Positions 1-8,375 of a stretch of DNA of 64,000 nucleotides are shown here, in pieces. A program made the position numbers and the translations under genes. How positions within the stretch are numbered: the stretch's first letter is position 1; the number at the start of each line of letters is the position of its first letter. Origin of the DNA: Priestia abyssalis (GTDB taxonomy: Bacteria; Bacillota; Bacilli; Bacillales; Bacillaceae_H); contig NZ_KV917369.1 of assembly GCF_002019595.1 (NCBI RefSeq), positions 2,256,417 to 2,320,416 on the forward strand. Reading direction: 5' to 3'. The notes under the pieces are model-generated. The model was not told the DNA's origin, searched no databases, and saw nothing but the letters and a program-made list of their open reading frames with translations.

Positions 1-1
1 A

Positions 2-82
2 GATGGTGTTGAAAAAGCGGTTAAAGCCCTTTACAATGTGTATTTTAATGAGCTCATGACCATCTCTTATTCAAACATTTAA
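2..82 (+). CDS. C-terminal tail of a gene cut by the window edge, possibly aspartate kinase
   Basis: An open frame enters from the left edge and stops at 80-82, leaving 26 residues that begin DGVEKAVKALYNVYF. The phrase resembles the extreme C-terminus of Bacillus aspartokinase III-type enzymes, where a 'GV-AV-ALY--FF' tail follows the ACT domains. That resemblance is from memory and short, so the product is tentative. A terminator follows directly, so this is the last gene of its transcript. Confidence 0.4.
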   Translation, partial: DGVEKAVKALYNVYFNELMTISYSNI

Positions 83-90
83 GAAAACAA

Positions 91-136
91 AAGACCCTAA
101 AAGCAGCGAAAGATTTGCTTTTAGGGTCTTTTGTGT
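91..136 (+). terminator. Rho-independent terminator
   Basis: Inverted repeat GACCCTAAAAGCA / TGCTTTTAGGGTC followed by a T-rich run. It closes the gene entering from the left edge. Confidence 0.9.
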
Positions 137-204
137 TTTAAATAGAATATAGAATAACGATAAAAAAATGTTATATTTACCTAGTAAAAAGGAGCAAATT
201 TACG

Positions 205-894
205 ATGATAGTTGAAGTCATTGCTACGAGTGTAATGGATGCCATCAAAGCTGAGAAAGGGGGAGCAGACCGCTTAGAACTTGTTTCTGCTATAAGCGAA
301 GGCGGGTTGACGCCAAGCTATGGCTTGATGAAAGAAGTATTGAAAGCAGTAGAAATTCCTGTATATGTCATGATTAGGCCTCATAGCAGCTCGTTTATTT
401 ACACAGAAGCCGATGTGAAAACGATGATGGAAGATATTCATATTGCCAAACAGTTGGGAGCCTCTGGAATCGTAACAGGAGCTCTTAATGAAAGAGGAGA
501 GGTTGACGAGGAATTTTTACATATCGTGACGAAGCATGCAGACGGATTGGGCATTACGTTTCACCGTGCTTTTGATGAGGTGACGGATCAATTGGGAGCC
601 TTGGCGATGTTGAAAACATTCCCCCAGGTTCAACGGGTGTTAACATCCGGCGGTCAAGGGGAAGCAATGGATGCCCTTGAACGTTATAGCGCGCTCGTTA
701 AGCAAACGGAAGTAAGTCACTTGGCCATTATGGCGGGTGCTGGATTAACAGCCGGGATACTGGAAACATTTTTGAAAGAAACACAGGTAAACGAAATTCA
801 TTTCGGAAGAGGCGTAAGGGAGAGTCACGACTATCGGCTTCCAATTGATGAGCATAAAATTCAAGAAATCAAACAAATATGCCGAGGTATTTGA
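205..894 (+). CDS. cutC: CutC family protein
   Basis: A 229-residue TIM-barrel protein of the CutC family, close to the family's usual length. N-terminal MIVEVIATSVMDAIKAEKGG and the following DRLELVSAISEGGLTPS carry the family signature. Further conserved blocks are YVMIRPHSSSFIYT, GITFHRAFDE and VLTSGGQ, with MAGAGL near the C-terminus. An AAGGAGC ribosome site lies 9-10 bases before the ATG. The family is named for a proposed role in copper homeostasis, but the biochemical activity is not settled and nothing here shows a copper link. It stands alone between a terminator and the DinB-fold gene. Confidence 0.9.
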   Translation: MIVEVIATSVMDAIKAEKGGADRLELVSAISEGGLTPSYGLMKEVLKAVEIPVYVMIRPHSSSFIYTEADVKTMMEDIHIAKQLGASGIVTGALNERGEVDEEFLHIVTKHADGLGITFHRAFDEVTDQLGALAMLKTFPQVQRVLTSGGQGEAMDALERYSALVKQTEVSHLAIMAGAGLTAGILETFLKETQVNEIHFGRGVRESHDYRLPIDEHKIQEIKQICRGI

Positions 895-1008
895 ATGAAC
901 ATAAAGAATTTAGCATGAGTGTGATCAATCAAATCTTTTGCAAGTTAGAAGCCGAATTCTTTATAATAATATAGATATATTTGGTAAGTGAAAAAGGGAG
1001 GAAAAAAC

Positions 1009-1482
1009 ATGAGTGCAGCACAAAACTTTACAAACAGCTGGCTTCGCCATCGATTGGTAGGAAATGAGATTGTTGATATGGTGTCAGATGAACATTTGAA
1101 TTTTCGTCCATGGGATAAGGCGATGACATTGAAGGAACTAGTGTTACATATGCTGTTTTCTGCCGATATGTTTACAGAAGCAGTCAAACAAGGGGCATTT
1201 GTACCCCCAGCAGGATCTCAACCGGAAGTAAACACGGCGGAAGAACTAAAGCAGCTTGTGCATGAAGTAACGGCAAAAACAAGAGAGACAATGGAAAGTT
1301 TATCTGAAGATCAATTTTCCAGTTTAGTCGATTTAACAAAACTGTTCGGGACTCAAATGCCTGGAAAATCGGTACTTCATGTGATGCGCGATCACGAAAT
1401 TCATCATAAAGGCCAACTGTTTGTATATGCCCGCATGATTGGATTGGAAAACCTTCCGATGTTTGTGAAAAAGCAGTTATAA
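1009..1482 (+). CDS. DinB-like four-helix metal-binding-fold protein
   Basis: A 157-residue protein with the DinB/YfiT-like arrangement: NSWLRHRLVGNEIVDMVSDE at the N-terminus, then TLKELVLHMLFSADMF, and a C-terminal HEIHHKGQLFVYARMIG. The spaced histidines (HMLF, HEIHHKGQ) fit the three-His metal site of this superfamily. The ATG at 1009 is chosen because AAAGGGAGG sits 8 bases upstream; an in-frame GTG at 988 would place that ribosome site inside the gene. Family members include DNA-damage-induced proteins and thiol transferases, so a substrate cannot be assigned. Confidence 0.82.
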   Translation: MSAAQNFTNSWLRHRLVGNEIVDMVSDEHLNFRPWDKAMTLKELVLHMLFSADMFTEAVKQGAFVPPAGSQPEVNTAEELKQLVHEVTAKTRETMESLSEDQFSSLVDLTKLFGTQMPGKSVLHVMRDHEIHHKGQLFVYARMIGLENLPMFVKKQL

Positions 1483-1488
1483 TCATCG

Positions 1489-1529
1489 AAAAACATCCGT
1501 CTCTCCGACAAGGAGGGGCGGATGTTTTA
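1489..1529 (+). terminator. Terminator of the DinB-like gene
   Basis: Stem AAAACATCCG...CGGATGTTTT with a loop containing a small CTCC/GGAG helix. The arms end in A and T runs, so it could act in both directions. Confidence 0.8.
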
Positions 1530-1773
1530 AATATGGTTCAACTGAGATGTTAGCGTATGATAAAAGGTATCAGATTCATCTATCTTCAGAAAAAGCGATC
1601 GCCCTTTTTCAAATCCATACATATAATGAGCGGTGATTGGTTCTTTTAACAAAAGTTCAAATGTCGGCTTTTCTTTCACAAAATTGGCTGCTGTACCATC
1701 GAATATCGTTTTTCACTCTTGCTTGCTCCATTATCTTTTTAACGTTTTTTCCTTTCAACTGAAACCGTTCAAA
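1527..1773 (-). pseudogene. Probable gene remnant with one frameshift, function unknown
   Basis: On the minus strand two frames join to read like one protein. The first half includes NVKKIMEQARVKNDIRWYSS and has no good start codon. The second half, one base out of frame, includes KPTFELLLKEPITAHYMYG and ends at a stop at 1527-1529. Neither half has a ribosome site, and I do not recognise the family. A decayed gene is the simplest reading, but non-coding sequence cannot be excluded. Confidence 0.35.
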
Positions 1774-1784
1774 CTATGAGTTTT

Positions 1785-3167
1785 TTACTTAACTTGAACT
1801 GCAGCGGAAGGAAGAAGTTTTCCAGGGTTCAGAATGTTGTTTGGATCGAGCATTTTTTTCATATTCACCATAAGTTGGAGAGCCTCTCCGTGCTCTTCTT
1901 GCTGGTACTTCATTTTTCCGATTCCCACACCGTGTTCACCCGTGCAGGTGCCGTCAAGCTGAAAGGCATATTTGACGATTTCTTCATTTAACTTGTCTAT
2001 TTGCTCAAGGTGCTCGGCATTTTCCGGGTCGTACATGACGAGCGTATGAAAATTCCCGTCTCCGATATGCCCTAAGATGGCACCATCCAATCCATAGTAA
2101 TCGATTCTCGTTCTCGTATAGTCGACAATATCTGGAAGTGTAGAGATAGGGACACATACGTCTGTTCCCATCGCCTGTAATTTCGGATCGCTGTGACGGA
2201 ATGCAAAAGAAAGTTCATGACGGGCTTTCCATAAGAGCGCGCGCTTGTTGGAATCAGACTCGAATATAAATTCCGAGCAGCCATGTTCCTTCAACAATTC
2301 CCTTACGAATTGTGCATCCTCTTCATTACCTGCTTCATTTCCGTGAAACTCTAAGAACAAAGAAGGGAGAACAGGATAATCGGTTCCGCTGTAACCGTTT
2401 ACTTGAGCAATTGAACGGGCATCAACCAATTCCATGCGTGCAATGGGAATGCCCGCTGTTAAAATGGAAACCGCTCCTTCGACACAGCTGGTCACATCAG
2501 GAAAGCAAGCTCTCGCTGCTGTAATGGATTCAGGGATTCCATGGAGTTTTAATGTAATTTCCGTAAAAATTCCAAGCGTTCCTTCTGAACCGACAAATAA
2601 TCCGTTTAAATGGTAGCCGGATGATGATTTTTTTGCGAGGCTCCCTGTATGAATGATTCGTCCGTCTGCTAGAACCACTTCTAAATCAAGCACTTGATCA
2701 CGCATGACCCCGTATCGAACCGATGTCGTGCCGCTGGCATTCGTAGCCGCCATCCCGCCGATCGTAGCATCTGCCCCTGGATCGACCGGAAAAAATAATC
2801 CGTGTTTTTTCAACTCCTGATTTAGCTGGAGCCTTGTCACACCTGGTTGAACTTTCACAATTAAATCTTGAGGACGGATGTCCACGATTCTATTCATATT
2901 TTGAAAATCGATGGAAATACCTTTATGTATGGGGATGGAATGTCCTTCAAGACTGGATCCTACCCCGAATGGTACGACGGGAATGCTTTGTTCATCGGCA
3001 TATTTTACAAGGGCCTGAACATCTTCCTTACATGTTGGAAACACGACGACATCAGGTAAAACCGGCTCATGATGAGACTCATCTTTGCTGTGCTGCAGAA
3101 GGATTGTTTCATTTGTGGAGACTTGTTCTTTCCCAAGTAATGAGATTAAATCGTTTACTAGATTCAT
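1785..3167 (-). CDS. glcD: FAD-linked 2-hydroxyacid dehydrogenase (GlcD / D-lactate dehydrogenase type)
   Basis: 460 residues. The N-terminal PCMH-type FAD domain includes VVPFGVGSSLEGHS and PGADATIGGMAATNASGT. The C-terminal FAD-oxidase domain has AILGHIGDGNFHTLV and the family-typical CTGEHGVGIGKMKY. Relatives oxidise glycolate, D-lactate or other D-2-hydroxyacids and pass electrons to quinone or an electron-transfer partner; GlcE and GlcF subunits are not adjacent. The ATG at 3167 has AAGGTGG 5 bases upstream and is preferred over a GTG nine bases earlier. It diverges from the TRAP genes across a region with a GntR-type operator, which suggests it belongs to the same pathway. The exact substrate is unknown. 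Confidence 0.85.
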   Translation of the reverse strand: MNLVNDLISLLGKEQVSTNETILLQHSKDESHHEPVLPDVVVFPTCKEDVQALVKYADEQSIPVVPFGVGSSLEGHSIPIHKGISIDFQNMNRIVDIRPQDLIVKVQPGVTRLQLNQELKKHGLFFPVDPGADATIGGMAATNASGTTSVRYGVMRDQVLDLEVVLADGRIIHTGSLAKKSSSGYHLNGLFVGSEGTLGIFTEITLKLHGIPESITAARACFPDVTSCVEGAVSILTAGIPIARMELVDARSIAQVNGYSGTDYPVLPSLFLEFHGNEAGNEEDAQFVRELLKEHGCSEFIFESDSNKRALLWKARHELSFAFRHSDPKLQAMGTDVCVPISTLPDIVDYTRTRIDYYGLDGAILGHIGDGNFHTLVMYDPENAEHLEQIDKLNEEIVKYAFQLDGTCTGEHGVGIGKMKYQQEEHGEALQLMVNMKKMLDPNNILNPGKLLPSAAVQVK

Positions 3168-3210
3168 AATGACCACCTTTCGAAAAATATAAAATTTTTA
3201 GAAAATTATA

Positions 3211-3266
3211 TTTACATAAATATTACCATAACATATAATCAACTGTATACAAAATAATGCATACAG
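3211..3266 (+). promoter_or_regulatory. Promoter and GntR-type operator ahead of the first TRAP receptor gene
   Basis: TTTACA (3211-3216), 17 bases, TATAAT (3234-3239). The inverted repeat CTGTAT...ATACAG (3243-3266) begins four bases after the -10 box. The promoter before the regulator gene at 4653 has the same boxes, spacing and operator placement. Binding by the GntR protein encoded in the operon is inferred. Confidence 0.7.
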
Positions 3267-3423
3267 AATTATAAGATGGATGCGTCGGAGGTGAAGTAAC
3301 AGTCATAGAAAAACCAAATGGACAAGATGGGAAATATAGTAAATAAGTTTATTTTGGAAGCGTTATCAAATGGAGTTCAGACAAAGAGAGAAAAGCGTAA
3401 AGAAAAAGTAGGGGGAATATGTG

Positions 3424-4446
3424 ATGAAAAAGTGGCTGCTGGTCCTTGTGACCTGTATGTTGATGCTGGCAACAGCTTGCGGAAAGAGAGACGCCGCATC
3501 AAATGGAGGTTCTAAAGAAGAAGGAGATACATATACAATGCGGATTGCTTATTTGCCGCCTGAGCAGCAATCGACCCATATTGCAGCGGAAAAATTTAAA
3601 GAAACTGTAGAGAAAAATTCAAACGGGCGCATTGAAGTACAACTATATCCCAATGCTACCCTATTTGCATCAGACCGTGAAGCAATCGAAGCTGTTCAAT
3701 TAGGGAATGTCGAAGCAACTATTCCGGCAGCACCGGCAGTCGTTGGATTCAATAAAAAGTTTATGGTGTTTGACTTGCCATTCTTATTCGATACAAGAGA
3801 AAATGCCTTCAAAGCGATGGATGGCGAGCTTGGACAAGGTTTGATGAAGGATTTAGAAAGCAATGGTTTTAAAGGATTAACATTTGCTGAAAACGGCTAC
3901 CGTCATGTTTCCAATAATAGAGGACCAATTACAAAACCGGAAGATATGAAGGGATTAAAAATGCGTACATTGGAAAATCCGCTTCATACAGAAACGTTCA
4001 ATGCATTCGGTGCAAATGCATCGCCATTCGCTTTTGGTGAATTATACACAGCGCTGCAACAAAATACATTTGATGCAATGGATTGCCCAATCTCGATCTA
4101 TGAAACAAACAAGTTTTATGAAGTGCAAAAATATTTGACTTTAACAGGGCATGTATATTCTGCAACTATTTTATTAGCCAACTTAGACTTCTATAATTCT
4201 CTCCCTGAAGATTTACAAAAGGTATTGGATGAAGCATCTGTACAGTTCCGCGATGATCAGCGTAAACTATCTGCTGAGCAAGATGCTGAGTTCTTGGAAG
4301 GTTTAAAAGAAAAAGGCATGCAAATCAATGAATTGACACCAGAGCAAAAAGCAAAATTCCGTGAAGCTGCTCAACCAATCTATGATAAGTTCGTGCCGGA
4401 AATCGGGGAAGACTTAGTGGAGCAAGCGAAAAAAGCAAACGAATAA
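3424..4446 (+). CDS. dctP: TRAP transporter solute-binding lipoprotein, DctP family (copy 1)
   Basis: A 340-residue extracytoplasmic receptor with a lipoprotein signal (hydrophobic stretch then LATAC at the cleavage site). The mature part has TRAP/DctP landmarks: IEVQLYPNATLFASDREAIE, a VFDLPFLFDTRENAFKA block, and LKMRTLENPLHTETFNAFGA around the position of the conserved substrate-carboxylate Arg. The ATG is preferred over a GTG directly before it, from the spacing to GGGGGAA. About three quarters of its sequence is shared with the second receptor at 5321, so the two arose by duplication. TRAP receptors bind organic acids with a carboxylate; which one is not evident. A large hairpin follows the gene. 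Confidence 0.92.
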   Translation: MKKWLLVLVTCMLMLATACGKRDAASNGGSKEEGDTYTMRIAYLPPEQQSTHIAAEKFKETVEKNSNGRIEVQLYPNATLFASDREAIEAVQLGNVEATIPAAPAVVGFNKKFMVFDLPFLFDTRENAFKAMDGELGQGLMKDLESNGFKGLTFAENGYRHVSNNRGPITKPEDMKGLKMRTLENPLHTETFNAFGANASPFAFGELYTALQQNTFDAMDCPISIYETNKFYEVQKYLTLTGHVYSATILLANLDFYNSLPEDLQKVLDEASVQFRDDQRKLSAEQDAEFLEGLKEKGMQINELTPEQKAKFREAAQPIYDKFVPEIGEDLVEQAKKANE

Positions 4447-4459
4447 GAGATAGATTCCA

Positions 4460-4508
4460 TCTAGACACTTCGATATGGTCGTTCTTTCACCATGTCGAAG
4501 TGTCTAGA
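4460..4508 (+). terminator. 20-bp hairpin after the first receptor gene, no T-tract
   Basis: Arms 4460-4479 and 4489-4508 pair over 20 bases with a single G-U. No T run follows, so it is more likely a 3' stabiliser or processing signal than a classical terminator. It would keep receptor mRNA abundant. Confidence 0.65.
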
Positions 4509-4573
4509 CTTAAGTGGATGGCCATGGATTTACTCTATCTGTCGTTCTAATATATTAAATATTTAGAATATTG

Positions 4574-4636
4574 TTTACATTATATGTAATCTCTTCTATA
4601 ATCTACTGTATACAGAATATAGTATATACATACAGA
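4574..4636 (+). promoter_or_regulatory. Promoter and operator of the GntR regulator gene
   Basis: TTTACA (4574-4579), 17 bases, TATAAT (4597-4602). The perfect palindrome CTGTATACAG (4606-4615) lies at the expected transcription start, and a further ATACATACAG half site follows at 4627-4636. This indicates autoregulation and control of the downstream TRAP genes. Confidence 0.7.
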
Positions 4637-4652
4637 ACAGGAGGTGCTTGAT

Positions 4653-5324
4653 TTGCTTCGAAAATTGAAACAACCTGATACACTCGCTAACCAAGCTTAT
4701 CGATCTATAAAAAAAGCAATCATTCAAGGAACGTTTTCACCACACGAACAGCTGGCGGAGGAACATATCGCTTCTATCCTCGGAATTAGCCGCACCCCGA
4801 TTAGGGAAGCGATGAATCGCCTCGCATATGAAGGGCTGCTAGAGATAGAAAAAGGCAAAAAAGCGAGAGTCGCCGCTTTTACAGAGCATGATCATGAAAA
4901 CTTTTTGGAATTAAGACAACTTCTTGAACCCCACAACGTTTGGAAACTCGCAGCAAATATTTCATCGGATACCATTCGTGAACTGGAACATAACCTCCTA
5001 GAACAGCTTCAAGCTATCCAAGAGAAAAACCTTTATGCTTTTATTGACAAAGATATGGAATTTCATTTGCTGCTGACAAAAGGCAGTGAAAATCACAAAC
5101 TTGGTGAATTCATTGAGCAGCTGAATACCAATTTGAATCGCCGGTTTCTCATTTTGTCAGGATCACTTGAGTCCAGTGCTCATGAAGCTTACTCTGAACA
5201 TCTTTCCATCTTAGAAGCATTGAAAGAGAGAAATCAGGAAGCGGCTAAAGAAAGAATGATTCATCATATTACACAAGTGGAGGAGAGAGTTAAGCTCTAT
5301 CAAATAAAGGAGGAAATAGAATGA
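4653..5324 (+). CDS. GntR/FadR-type transcriptional regulator of the TRAP locus
   Basis: 223 residues from a TTG start. The N-terminal winged helix-turn-helix has LAEEHIASILGISRTPIREA and is followed by a helical FCD-type effector domain with spaced acidic and His residues (ELRQLLEPHNV, MEFHLLLTKGSENHKL). The TTG at 4653 is chosen because AGGAGG lies 8 bases upstream; a GTG at 4644 overlaps that ribosome site. Its stop overlaps the next receptor's ATG (ATGA), so the two are translationally coupled. FCD regulators usually respond to carboxylic acids, consistent with a TRAP substrate or pathway intermediate as inducer. Confidence 0.88.
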   Translation: MLRKLKQPDTLANQAYRSIKKAIIQGTFSPHEQLAEEHIASILGISRTPIREAMNRLAYEGLLEIEKGKKARVAAFTEHDHENFLELRQLLEPHNVWKLAANISSDTIRELEHNLLEQLQAIQEKNLYAFIDKDMEFHLLLTKGSENHKLGEFIEQLNTNLNRRFLILSGSLESSAHEAYSEHLSILEALKERNQEAAKERMIHHITQVEERVKLYQIKEEIE

Positions 5325-6355
5325 AAAAATGGATGATGGTGATAACAGCATGTGTCTTGCTGCTGGCAATGACGGCATGCGGGAAAAGAGGGGCTTTATC
5401 AGAAAAGAGCGAAGGTGGAGAGGCAGAAAAGCAAGAAACCTATACATTGCGTATCGCCCACTTAGTACCTGAAGAACATTCATCCCATGTTGCAGCCTTA
5501 AAAATGAAAGAAACGATCGAAACGAAATCGGATGGCCGCATCAAAGTGGAATTATATCCGAATGGATCTTTATACGGATCTGATCGTGAGGCGGTTGAAG
5601 CTGTTCAATTAGGAAATGTCGAAGCGACGATTCCAGCAGTCGCAGCTCTTTCAGGATTCAATAAAAAGTTTATGGTACTAGATTTGCCGTTTTTGTTCAA
5701 TTCAAGAGAAAGCGCCTTTAAAGCACTTGATGGAGAGCTTGGTCAGGAGCTGTTGAAAGATTTAGAAGGAAATGGATTCAAAGGACTTGTTTTTGCAGAA
5801 AATGGATTCCGTCACATGTCCAATAACAAGCAGCCTATTACACAGCCTGCTGATTTAAAAGGATTAAAGATGAGAACGCTGGAAACTCCTGTACATACCG
5901 ATACATTCAATGCATTTGGCGCGAATGCTTCGCCGTTCGCTTTTGGAGAACTGTACACAGCTTTGCAGCAAAATACGTTTGATGCCATGGAATGTCCTGT
6001 TTCCTTATACTACACGAATAAATTTTATGAAGTTCAAAAATACTTGACGCTAAGCGGCCATGTGTATGCATCTACGATGTTTTTAACGAATCTCGATTTC
6101 TATAATTCTCTTCCGGATGACTTAAAGAAAATAATGGATGAAGCAAGTATCGAGTTTCGCGAGTACCAGCGTCAGTTGTCCGCAGAGCAAGATGCGAAGT
6201 TTTTAAATGAATTAAAGAAAAACGGCATGGAAGTCAACGAATTAACACCTGAACAAAAGGAAGCATTCCGCCAAGCGGCCCTTCCTATCTACGATAAATA
6301 TGCATCTGAAATCGGAGAAGACTTAATCGAGATGGCTAAAAAAGCAAACGAGTAA
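5321..6355 (+). CDS. dctP: TRAP transporter solute-binding lipoprotein, DctP family (copy 2)
   Basis: A 344-residue paralogue of the receptor at 3424 with its own lipobox (AMTAC). It keeps the same blocks: VELYPNGSLYGSDREAVE, VLDLPFLFNSRESAFKALD and LKMRTLETPVHTDTFNAFG. It overlaps the regulator by four bases, and a long hairpin lies between it and dctQ. With only one DctQM pair downstream, both receptors probably feed the same permease, perhaps with different ligand preference. Confidence 0.92.
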   Translation: MKKWMMVITACVLLLAMTACGKRGALSEKSEGGEAEKQETYTLRIAHLVPEEHSSHVAALKMKETIETKSDGRIKVELYPNGSLYGSDREAVEAVQLGNVEATIPAVAALSGFNKKFMVLDLPFLFNSRESAFKALDGELGQELLKDLEGNGFKGLVFAENGFRHMSNNKQPITQPADLKGLKMRTLETPVHTDTFNAFGANASPFAFGELYTALQQNTFDAMECPVSLYYTNKFYEVQKYLTLSGHVYASTMFLTNLDFYNSLPDDLKKIMDEASIEFREYQRQLSAEQDAKFLNELKKNGMEVNELTPEQKEAFRQAALPIYDKYASEIGEDLIEMAKKANE

Positions 6356-6372
6356 GGATTTACACCATCTCA

Positions 6373-6436
6373 TTTCACAGGCAGTTGATGGGATTTCATT
6401 GATTGAAAGCCGCATCAAGCTGCCTGTATAAAGTGA
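6373..6436 (+). terminator. Intergenic hairpin between receptor 2 and dctQ, no T-tract
   Basis: ACAGGCAGTTGATG pairs with CATCAAGCTGCCTGT with one bulged base, flanked by TTTCAC / GTGAAA. It is placed as in many operons that express the binding protein above the membrane subunits. Confidence 0.6.
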
Positions 6437-6463
6437 AACGTTTTTAAAGGAGGGACAACGACG

Positions 6464-6967
6464 ATGAAAGCAGCAAAGATAGTCGATGAAAAGGCAGAAG
6501 AAGTATTTTTAGTTTTCACTTTAGTCGCGATGGTACTATTGATTTTCATGCAGATCATCGGAAGATATATATTTGGGGCTGCACCAAGTTGGACAGAAGA
6601 ACTGGCCCGCTATATCCACGTTTGGCAAGTTTGGGTGGGAGCGAGCTTCGCAGTGAAAAAAGGGGAACATATTCGCATCGAAGCATTTCGAAATTTATTC
6701 AATCAATTAGGCCGAAAGATTATGGATACTCTTTCTATCGCTATTTGGTTTGTGTTATCGATTTTTTTAGCCATTTATGGAACAGACCTTGTACTAATGA
6801 GTTTCCAAAATGGACAAACTTCACCGGCCATGCAGCTGCCAATGTGGCTGCCGTTTGCGGCCATTCCATTAGGCGGTATCGGTATGTCTATTCGTCTGAT
6901 TCAGCAGGTTGTGATCATCTGGAAAACACCTAATACAATTGATTCAGCCATCAGCAAGGGGGCATAA
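6464..6967 (+). CDS. dctQ: TRAP transporter small membrane subunit DctQ
   Basis: 167 residues with four predicted membrane helices. The block ELARYIHVWQVWVGASFAVK, followed by GEHIRIEAF, is characteristic of DctQ. An AGGAGGG ribosome site lies ahead. Two bases separate its stop from the dctM start, so the pair is co-translated. It forms the permease with the next gene, probably driven by a sodium gradient as in characterised TRAP systems. Confidence 0.93.
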   Translation: MKAAKIVDEKAEEVFLVFTLVAMVLLIFMQIIGRYIFGAAPSWTEELARYIHVWQVWVGASFAVKKGEHIRIEAFRNLFNQLGRKIMDTLSIAIWFVLSIFLAIYGTDLVLMSFQNGQTSPAMQLPMWLPFAAIPLGGIGMSIRLIQQVVIIWKTPNTIDSAISKGA

Positions 6968-6969
6968 AC

Positions 6970-8253
6970 ATGACAGTTGCAGCTTTATTCGGAACACTTT
7001 TTCTCTGTTTGCTGCTTGGGGTGCCGATAGCGATTGCATTAGGCGTTTCAGCACTTTTTACGATTTATTATTTTACAACGCTTCCCCTTAATATTATTAC
7101 CCAAAAAGCATTTACGTCACTGGATTCCTTTCCATTAATGGCTATCCCATTCTTTATGCTGGCCGGTATTTTAATGGGAAAAGGCGGGGTGTCAAAAAGG
7201 CTGTTGAACTTAGCAACAGCTCTTGTTGGTTGGATGATGGGCGGCTTGGCAATGGTAACCGTTGTATCATGTATGTTCTTTGCGGCTATTTCGGGATCGG
7301 GTCCCGCGACGGTAGCAGCCATTGGCTCTTTCATGATTCCAGCCATGAAAGCGAAAAATTACGGAGAAGGTTTTGCCGGTGCGGTTTCGGCAGCGGCCGG
7401 TTCGATCGGAGTTATCATTCCGCCGAGTATTCCATTTGTTTTATATGGGGTTGTAGCGGGTGTTTCTGTAGGAAGCATGTTTTTGGCCGGGATTATTCCG
7501 GGGCTGTTAATTGGCTTTTTATTAATGGTCGTATCGTTTTTTATAGCGAAAAAGAATAATTATACGGCAGCGACCACTGAAAGATTCCGTTTCAAAGATG
7601 TGGCCAAAGCGACGTATGATGCGAAATGGGCGCTTTTGATTCCGGTTATCATTTTAGGCGGCATTTACGGAGGTGTATTCTCACCGACAGAAGCAGCGGT
7701 TGTGGCGGTTGTTTATGCGACGGTCATCGGAGTGTTCGTTTATAAAGAATTGACGTGGAAAGATATATACAACAGTTTGGTCGAAGCGGTGCTCATTAAC
7801 GCTTCCACGATGATTATCATTGGCTTGTCTATTTCATTTGCGTACATCATGACATTGGAACAGATTCCTGCAAGCATTGCTGAATTCATTACCTCTTTAT
7901 CGGACAATAAATTTGTGATTTTACTTGTCATCAATATTTTATTGCTTGTGGTGGGTATGTTTATCGATACGATTTCAGCCCTAGTCGTACTGGCGCCAAT
8001 CTTGCTGCCGATTGTGACGGCAGTAGGTGTAGATCCGGTTCACTTTGGAGTGATTTTAGTAGCCAACCTTGCGATCGGATTTATTACACCGCCGCTTGGA
8101 GTCAACTTATTCGTGGCTTCCAGCGTCAGTAAGATTCCGCTTGAACGAATTATAGTAGGCATCATTCCATTCTTACTCGTAATGATTTTTTCTTTACTTG
8201 TTATTACGTACGTACCGGAGCTGTCTACATGGCTGCCTGGCTTTACAAAATAG
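6970..8253 (+). CDS. dctM: TRAP transporter large permease DctM
   Basis: 427 residues with about 12 hydrophobic segments. Family motifs include FPLMAIPFFMLAGILMGKGG, AISGSGPATVAAIGS, SIGVIIPPSIPFVLYG and the C-terminal IGFITPPLGVNLFVAS. It is full length for the family and provides the translocation pathway. A perfect 13-bp hairpin lies downstream, before the aminotransferase gene. Confidence 0.95.
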   Translation: MTVAALFGTLFLCLLLGVPIAIALGVSALFTIYYFTTLPLNIITQKAFTSLDSFPLMAIPFFMLAGILMGKGGVSKRLLNLATALVGWMMGGLAMVTVVSCMFFAAISGSGPATVAAIGSFMIPAMKAKNYGEGFAGAVSAAAGSIGVIIPPSIPFVLYGVVAGVSVGSMFLAGIIPGLLIGFLLMVVSFFIAKKNNYTAATTERFRFKDVAKATYDAKWALLIPVIILGGIYGGVFSPTEAAVVAVVYATVIGVFVYKELTWKDIYNSLVEAVLINASTMIIIGLSISFAYIMTLEQIPASIAEFITSLSDNKFVILLVINILLLVVGMFIDTISALVVLAPILLPIVTAVGVDPVHFGVILVANLAIGFITPPLGVNLFVASSVSKIPLERIIVGIIPFLLVMIFSLLVITYVPELSTWLPGFTK

Positions 8254-8265
8254 TCGTTTGATATT

Positions 8266-8311
8266 GATTGGCTCATTGCCTGTGGCGTTCGTCATAGACA
8301 ATGAGCCAATC
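8266..8311 (+). terminator. Intergenic hairpin between dctM and the aminotransferase gene
   Basis: A perfect GATTGGCTCATTG / CAATGAGCCAATC stem with a 20-base loop and no strong T run. It probably modulates read-through into the catabolic genes rather than ending the transcript. Confidence 0.6.
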
Positions 8312-8375
8312 CTGTTAAAAGGTCAAACCGGCTTTAAGAATGATTAAAACTAAAGAGAGAGCGAGACGATTAAAA

